Part shown: positions 8,733-11,772 of the stretch, piece by piece
Position numbering within the stretch: the stretch's first letter is position 1
Layout: each line of letters starts with the position of its first letter
Assembly: GCA_015501055.1 (NCBI GenBank)
Contig: JADNYV010000965.1
Location: forward strand, 1 to 11,772
Direction: 5' to 3'
Length of the DNA stretch: 11,772 bases
Source of the DNA: Mucidula mucida
Taxonomy: Eukaryota; Basidiomycota; Agaricomycetes; Agaricales; Physalacriaceae
Translations under genes and position numbers: made by a program
The notes under the pieces: generated by a model
The model's database searches: none
What the model was told of the DNA's origin: nothing
Seen by the model: only the letters and a program-made list of their open reading frames with translations

Positions 8733-9350
8733 ACCTGCCTTTGCTGGACCAATCGTTTGGCTGGCTTGCTGCCACAGTGCGGGCCCTGAGAGATGTGAAC
8801 AAAAGTAAGCAGACACAAAAAGTACATTGAATACTATGTACTTACAGATCTCTGATAATCGAACTATCCCTAACCGCCGGACAACACTGTCAGGCATAAG
8901 CAGCAGTCGCAGTGACCAAGCCGACGATAAGGTGCTTCACATATAGCATAGGGTACACTTCAGTCTGATCAAGGAGCTTTTGTATTATGGCCAACAAACA
9001 CGAAACTCGATGATCGTGCAGACGGTGTGTGCCGAATTGGAACATAGACCCACATTGATCGAGCTCAACCCGACACTACCCTGTGCTTTAGAAGTCCCAC
9101 ATAAAGTAATAATAAGCATCTTGGTATTACTACTAATTTAACAGGGTATGAAATATCGAGAAGGACTGATAGTCACGAAAAGACTTGCACACAGACTCGC
9201 GAAATCTTTTTACCCATCTTTACTGGTCTGAACACCTTCCTCTTCTTCGACGACAGCTCTTCAACAAACAGCGATTCTTCGACAAAGGGCTCAACCACTT
9301 CCTGTTCGAGAAGAGCGCACTCCTCGGGAACAAGCGAGCACCATTGTCTA
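8733..9350 (-). repeat. Right arm of the long inverted repeat
   Basis: Reverse complement of 1-617, one base longer because of an extra C (G on the plus strand) at about 9287-9288. It contains the end of gene X exon 3 (9173-9350) and the same spacer with the possible intron, here 8786-8845 on the minus strand. Beyond 9350 gene X continues. The matching left sequence, if present, lies before base 1. Confidence 0.97.
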
Positions 9351-10019
9351 ACAAGTGGGGAAGGCTCTACGACACCGTCCCCTATGAAGTCGGCGGTAAA
9401 AGGCGCAGCTGTCTTGCGATGAAGGAGAAACATATCCGCCGAATTACGCCTGGCTTTCTTAATAGCCGCCTTCACATGGGTAGAAGTGGCGCGAGGGATG
9501 TGGAGCGATGTGGTAGACGCGGTGAAAGGAGACGAGATGGCAGTAAAGCTTCTGCGCGTCAAGGGTATCTCGTTCTTAGTAGTCTTCGCCAGTTTGATGA
9601 AATGGTTCGCTGAGGGAAGCTGGTATACATGAGACTTCGCGCGGTTGAAGTATTAAGGGTAGACTTACCAGCAGACAATCTGCGTTTACGCTTGTTTTCC
9701 GGTTCAACCAATGTTGAAACCGAATCAAGTGAGATATCCGACGCCTCCGTTGCCATGGTGTCAACTGACGAGCGCCGCGAACGACGCTGATTACAGGTAG
9801 GCGACGGTGTACGACGAAACTCGGGAGCAGGAGGGCAGAGCGATGGAAACAGCTTATATGCAGCCACAGCGGCAACACTCTAGATCGCAGATCAGAGATG
9901 AGTAAACGAGACGCGAAATATGAACGTACGATTGTGACGCCGGCTGAGCTTTGAATGACACCAAGTATGAGTGAGGTGTAGGAGGCACCGGAAGCAGAGT
10001 AATAATCTTTGGTCGACAT
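9173..10019 (-). CDS. Gene X: hypothetical 245-aa protein, three exons, N-terminal hydrophobic segment
   Basis: My model has exons 10019-9930 (30 codons), 9879-9669 and 9609-9173, with introns of 50 bp (GTACGT...ATCTAG) and 59 bp (GTAAGT...CCTCAG). The frame stays open to TGA at 9175-9173. A simpler acceptor at 9619-9620 would give an early stop, so CCTCAG at 9610-9615 was chosen. The protein starts MSTKDYYSASGASYTSLILG and has one hydrophobic stretch of about 28 residues (13-41), fitting a signal anchor. A Ser/Arg-rich middle with basic clusters (ENKRKRRLS, KKARRNS) follows, then an acidic and hydrophobic stretch (LLEQEVVEPFVEE) and a basic tail with SSKKRKV, which could act as a nuclear signal. 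I recognise no domain or family. A TATA-like box precedes the start. The last 178 bases lie in the inverted repeat and are copied, frameshifted, at 1-177. Confidence 0.7.
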
Positions 10020-10064
10020 TGTGGTGATGGTTCAATTTTGGCATTACGCACCACTGGGAAGAGG

Positions 10065-10072
10065 TTTTTATA
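10065..10072 (-). promoter_or_regulatory. TATA-like box of gene X
   Basis: The minus strand reads TATAAAAA about 46-53 bases upstream of the ATG at 10019. That leaves room for a short leader if transcription starts about 25-35 bases downstream. It supports 10019 as the start of gene X. Confidence 0.6.
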
Positions 10073-11480
10073 CCAATACCTTCAATGAGACAGTCTCTCT
10101 TGATTGACTGGTAGGGCAAAGGGTCTGGCGAATCCTACAACCAAGAGTCTGTAATCCTTAATCTAGAGCCATCCTGTGAAGCTGCATCTCGTCTGTGCTA
10201 TGCAATACACAGATGATACTACTGCGTACTGAGAAGAACAGTTAGCGTACAGTGATTGAATGAGAAAAGTTCAACTTGGACCCACATACAGCGATCGCAG
10301 CTCCGTGGAGACTTTCTCGTTAACTCCGATGCAGTGCAAGCTGAGACACCGGAGAGATCTCAGCCCAACGTCGGGATGCAGCCTTCAGAAGCGCGTCTCG
10401 TCATAAGGCGAAGCGGTGCAAATATGTTGTTACCTTCGTGGTAAATCAACTTACCAACGCGCCTATATCCTTGTCTCATCCAGGTCTGAACGCGAATTTG
10501 TGACGTGTTGACGAACATTGGGCCTGAACAAAAATGATTGAGCAACCAAGCAAATGAAAAGAACATTTGCGCGGACAACAAGCTTCGATAGTACTAAACG
10601 ATTTGCCACGGCAACGTTTCCGAAATTATGCACGCCGCACTGGTCCTCGCTCGTGTCTTCAACCAGGCAGTTCGACAGATTGGCATTGGACGAAAACAAT
10701 CGGCCATTGAAAGTCGGCCAAGTAGCACAGAGGCAGAGGGAACGAGATACGTCAAGATGGCGTACTAGACGCGGAAAATGTACCATACACATGAAGTCCG
10801 GACCGCTCTTCGACAGTCATTGGGGATTTACACCCTTGGACGTCTAGCAAAAATCAGTACAATCGTGCGCCATTGGATGGTGAGGCAGACTGGGAAGGGG
10901 TTGCATTCGGGTGTATCAGGCGAACGCGCTTGGCAGCTTGTCGAAGTTTTGGCAAGTTGGAGGAGTACGTTCTCAGTGATTAGAATAACATTAGGTCGAC
11001 GTACCTCCATTAGCACTGAGGGCAGGCTTAAATGTATCCGTCAGGACAGCTTCCACCAGCCTCAGATGACTCTTGCGGATGACCAGTGATGAGGGATGAA
11101 AGCAAGCGTTCCGCGGACCGTGTTTACCGCATCATCATCATCAACTTTGGCTTATACTGAGCCGACTTGAACTTTGTAAAACATAACAATTTCTGGTCGC
11201 CCTACCAGCTTCCTTTCATCGCTTTCACTACCTTTTCATGAGATAGTCCTCATACGAGCTTCCCATTTCTGAAACCAATTTTGGCTATTAGTCCACCGGA
11301 AATATCTTCTCTCTCCAGTCCACCACCATGATCCACTGTGGACCCAGCTCTGAGTCCTACCGGCGGCATCGCCTCACCGGTTGATAACTGAGACGCACAG
11401 GATTGATGTCTTGTCTATTACCTCTGACCGATCGACCTCGAACACATCTTCTCCTATGACGAAACTAGACACTAGGATTG
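10073..11480. other. Long stretch without a recognised gene, possible decayed minus-strand exons
   Basis: No family was recognised on either strand. Exon-like minus-strand pieces can be seen: KSHLRLVEAVLTDTFKPALS (about 11080-11010) ending at a GTACGT donor, a frame with EDQCGVHNFGNVAVANRLVL (about 10660-10590), and after a TTGTTCAG acceptor at about 10515, FVNTSQIRVQTWMRQGYRRV ending at a GTAAGT donor near 10454. They could be exons of one degraded or divergent gene, but I cannot join them in a single frame. The right end, about 11100-11480, is C/T-rich on the plus strand and probably the promoter of the gene at 11571. Confidence 0.35.
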
Positions 11481-11481
11481 C

Positions 11482-11489
11482 TATATAAA
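11482..11489 (+). promoter_or_regulatory. TATA box of the gene at 11571
   Basis: TATATAAA lies 82-89 bases before the ATG. It is followed by a C/A-rich leader (CAATTCACCACTTATTGC, from about 11515) in which transcription would start about 30 bases downstream of the box. This is a typical fungal core promoter arrangement. Confidence 0.75.
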
Positions 11490-11570
11490 CCAGTCCAAAA
11501 ACCACGTTAAACCCCAATTCACCACTTATTGCAATCTTTGAAGTCCTCAACAAACCTAACTCTGCTTACA

Positions 11571-11772
11571 ATGGTCCTCATCATCAACAGTGTCGATGTG
11601 GAAGACTTCTCCTCACCTCCCATCGGCCCTATCCCCGCCCACTACGGCCCCCTACTCATCCCCAACACCGAACCGCGAGCACCCCACTCATACATGCAGC
11701 GCTCCGTCTTCGGGGATGAGCCCTTCGAATTCCGTGCTATCGATCCCTCCACCGTCGAGCAGCCCATGGGGC
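11571..11772 (+). CDS. N-terminal part of an unidentified protein, cut by the window end
   Basis: From ATG at 11571 (context TTACAATGG, with G at +4 and A at -3) the frame is open for 67 codons to the window edge. It starts MVLIINSVDVEDFSSPPIGP and continues with a proline-rich part (IPNTEPRAPHSYMQRS) and FGDEPFEFRAID. Codons favour C in third positions, as in well-expressed fungal genes and unlike the decayed regions to the left. No signal peptide, helix or domain is visible in this part, and the family is not recognised. The TATA box and start context support a live gene. Confidence 0.8.
   Translation, partial: MVLIINSVDVEDFSSPPIGPIPAHYGPLLIPNTEPRAPHSYMQRSVFGDEPFEFRAIDPSTVEQPMG

Noticed and set aside
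1..9350. The whole 9.35 kb as a DNA transposon bounded by terminal inverted repeats.
   Set aside because: No transposase, integrase or polymerase was recognised between the arms. The arms contain part of a host-like gene, and their outer ends are not defined, so target-site duplications cannot be tested.
9185..9613. 142-codon plus-strand open frame.
   Set aside because: Antisense to gene X exon 3, which has a better supported splice model and promoter.
1..11772. CRISPR arrays, tRNA or rRNA genes, LTRs, telomere repeats.
   Set aside because: No regularly spaced repeats, cloverleaf-like boxes, long direct repeats or TTAGGG runs were seen.
1..11772. A new defence or biosynthetic system formed by these genes.
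   Set aside because: Three of the recognised units are dead genes of housekeeping type and the others are unrelated or unknown. Nothing in the sequence links them functionally.

Overview
This window looks like a fungal nuclear contig, most likely basidiomycete (Agaricomycotina). The reconstructable genes are split by many very short introns of about 39-76 bp with GT..AG ends. One gene encodes a multi-pass membrane protein of a type I associate with mushroom genomes. The species cannot be named. No bacterial, viral or defence-system gene was recognised. All splice models here were made by eye from reading frame, splice dinucleotides and family conservation.

Layout, left to right. Bases 1-617 are the left arm of a nearly perfect inverted repeat whose right arm is 8733-9350. 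The left arm holds a frameshifted 3' end of a gene that is complete at the other end (9173-10019, minus strand, three exons, 245 aa, called gene X here). Next to the left arm is a decayed BRR2-type spliceosomal helicase (about 658-2390, plus). An apparently intact eight-exon membrane-protein gene follows (4968-2539, minus, about 687 aa). After an unassigned stretch (4969-5939) comes a decayed Bem46/ABHD13-type alpha/beta hydrolase (about 6980-5940, minus). A second decayed BRR2-type helicase (about 8375-7226, minus) lies in mirror orientation to the first, followed by the right arm and gene X. From 10073 to 11570 there is mostly unassigned sequence. The window ends in the first 67 codons of a plus-strand gene at 11571 with a good TATA box.

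The main observation is the architecture. The unit 'gene X - spacer - BRR2-like sequence' occurs twice, head to head, around an 8.1 kb centre. The outer 617 bp are almost identical: by eye, one substitution, one 1-bp indel and one end mismatch. The adjoining BRR2-like parts are strongly diverged, frameshifted and carry different internal deletions. That mosaic suggests an old inverted duplication whose arms were later homogenised, or separate events of different age. The BRR2-like copies keep introns at matching positions, so they are genomic duplicates rather than processed copies. I see no evidence that the recognised genes form a pathway; the window reads as a decay and duplication zone around one or two live genes.
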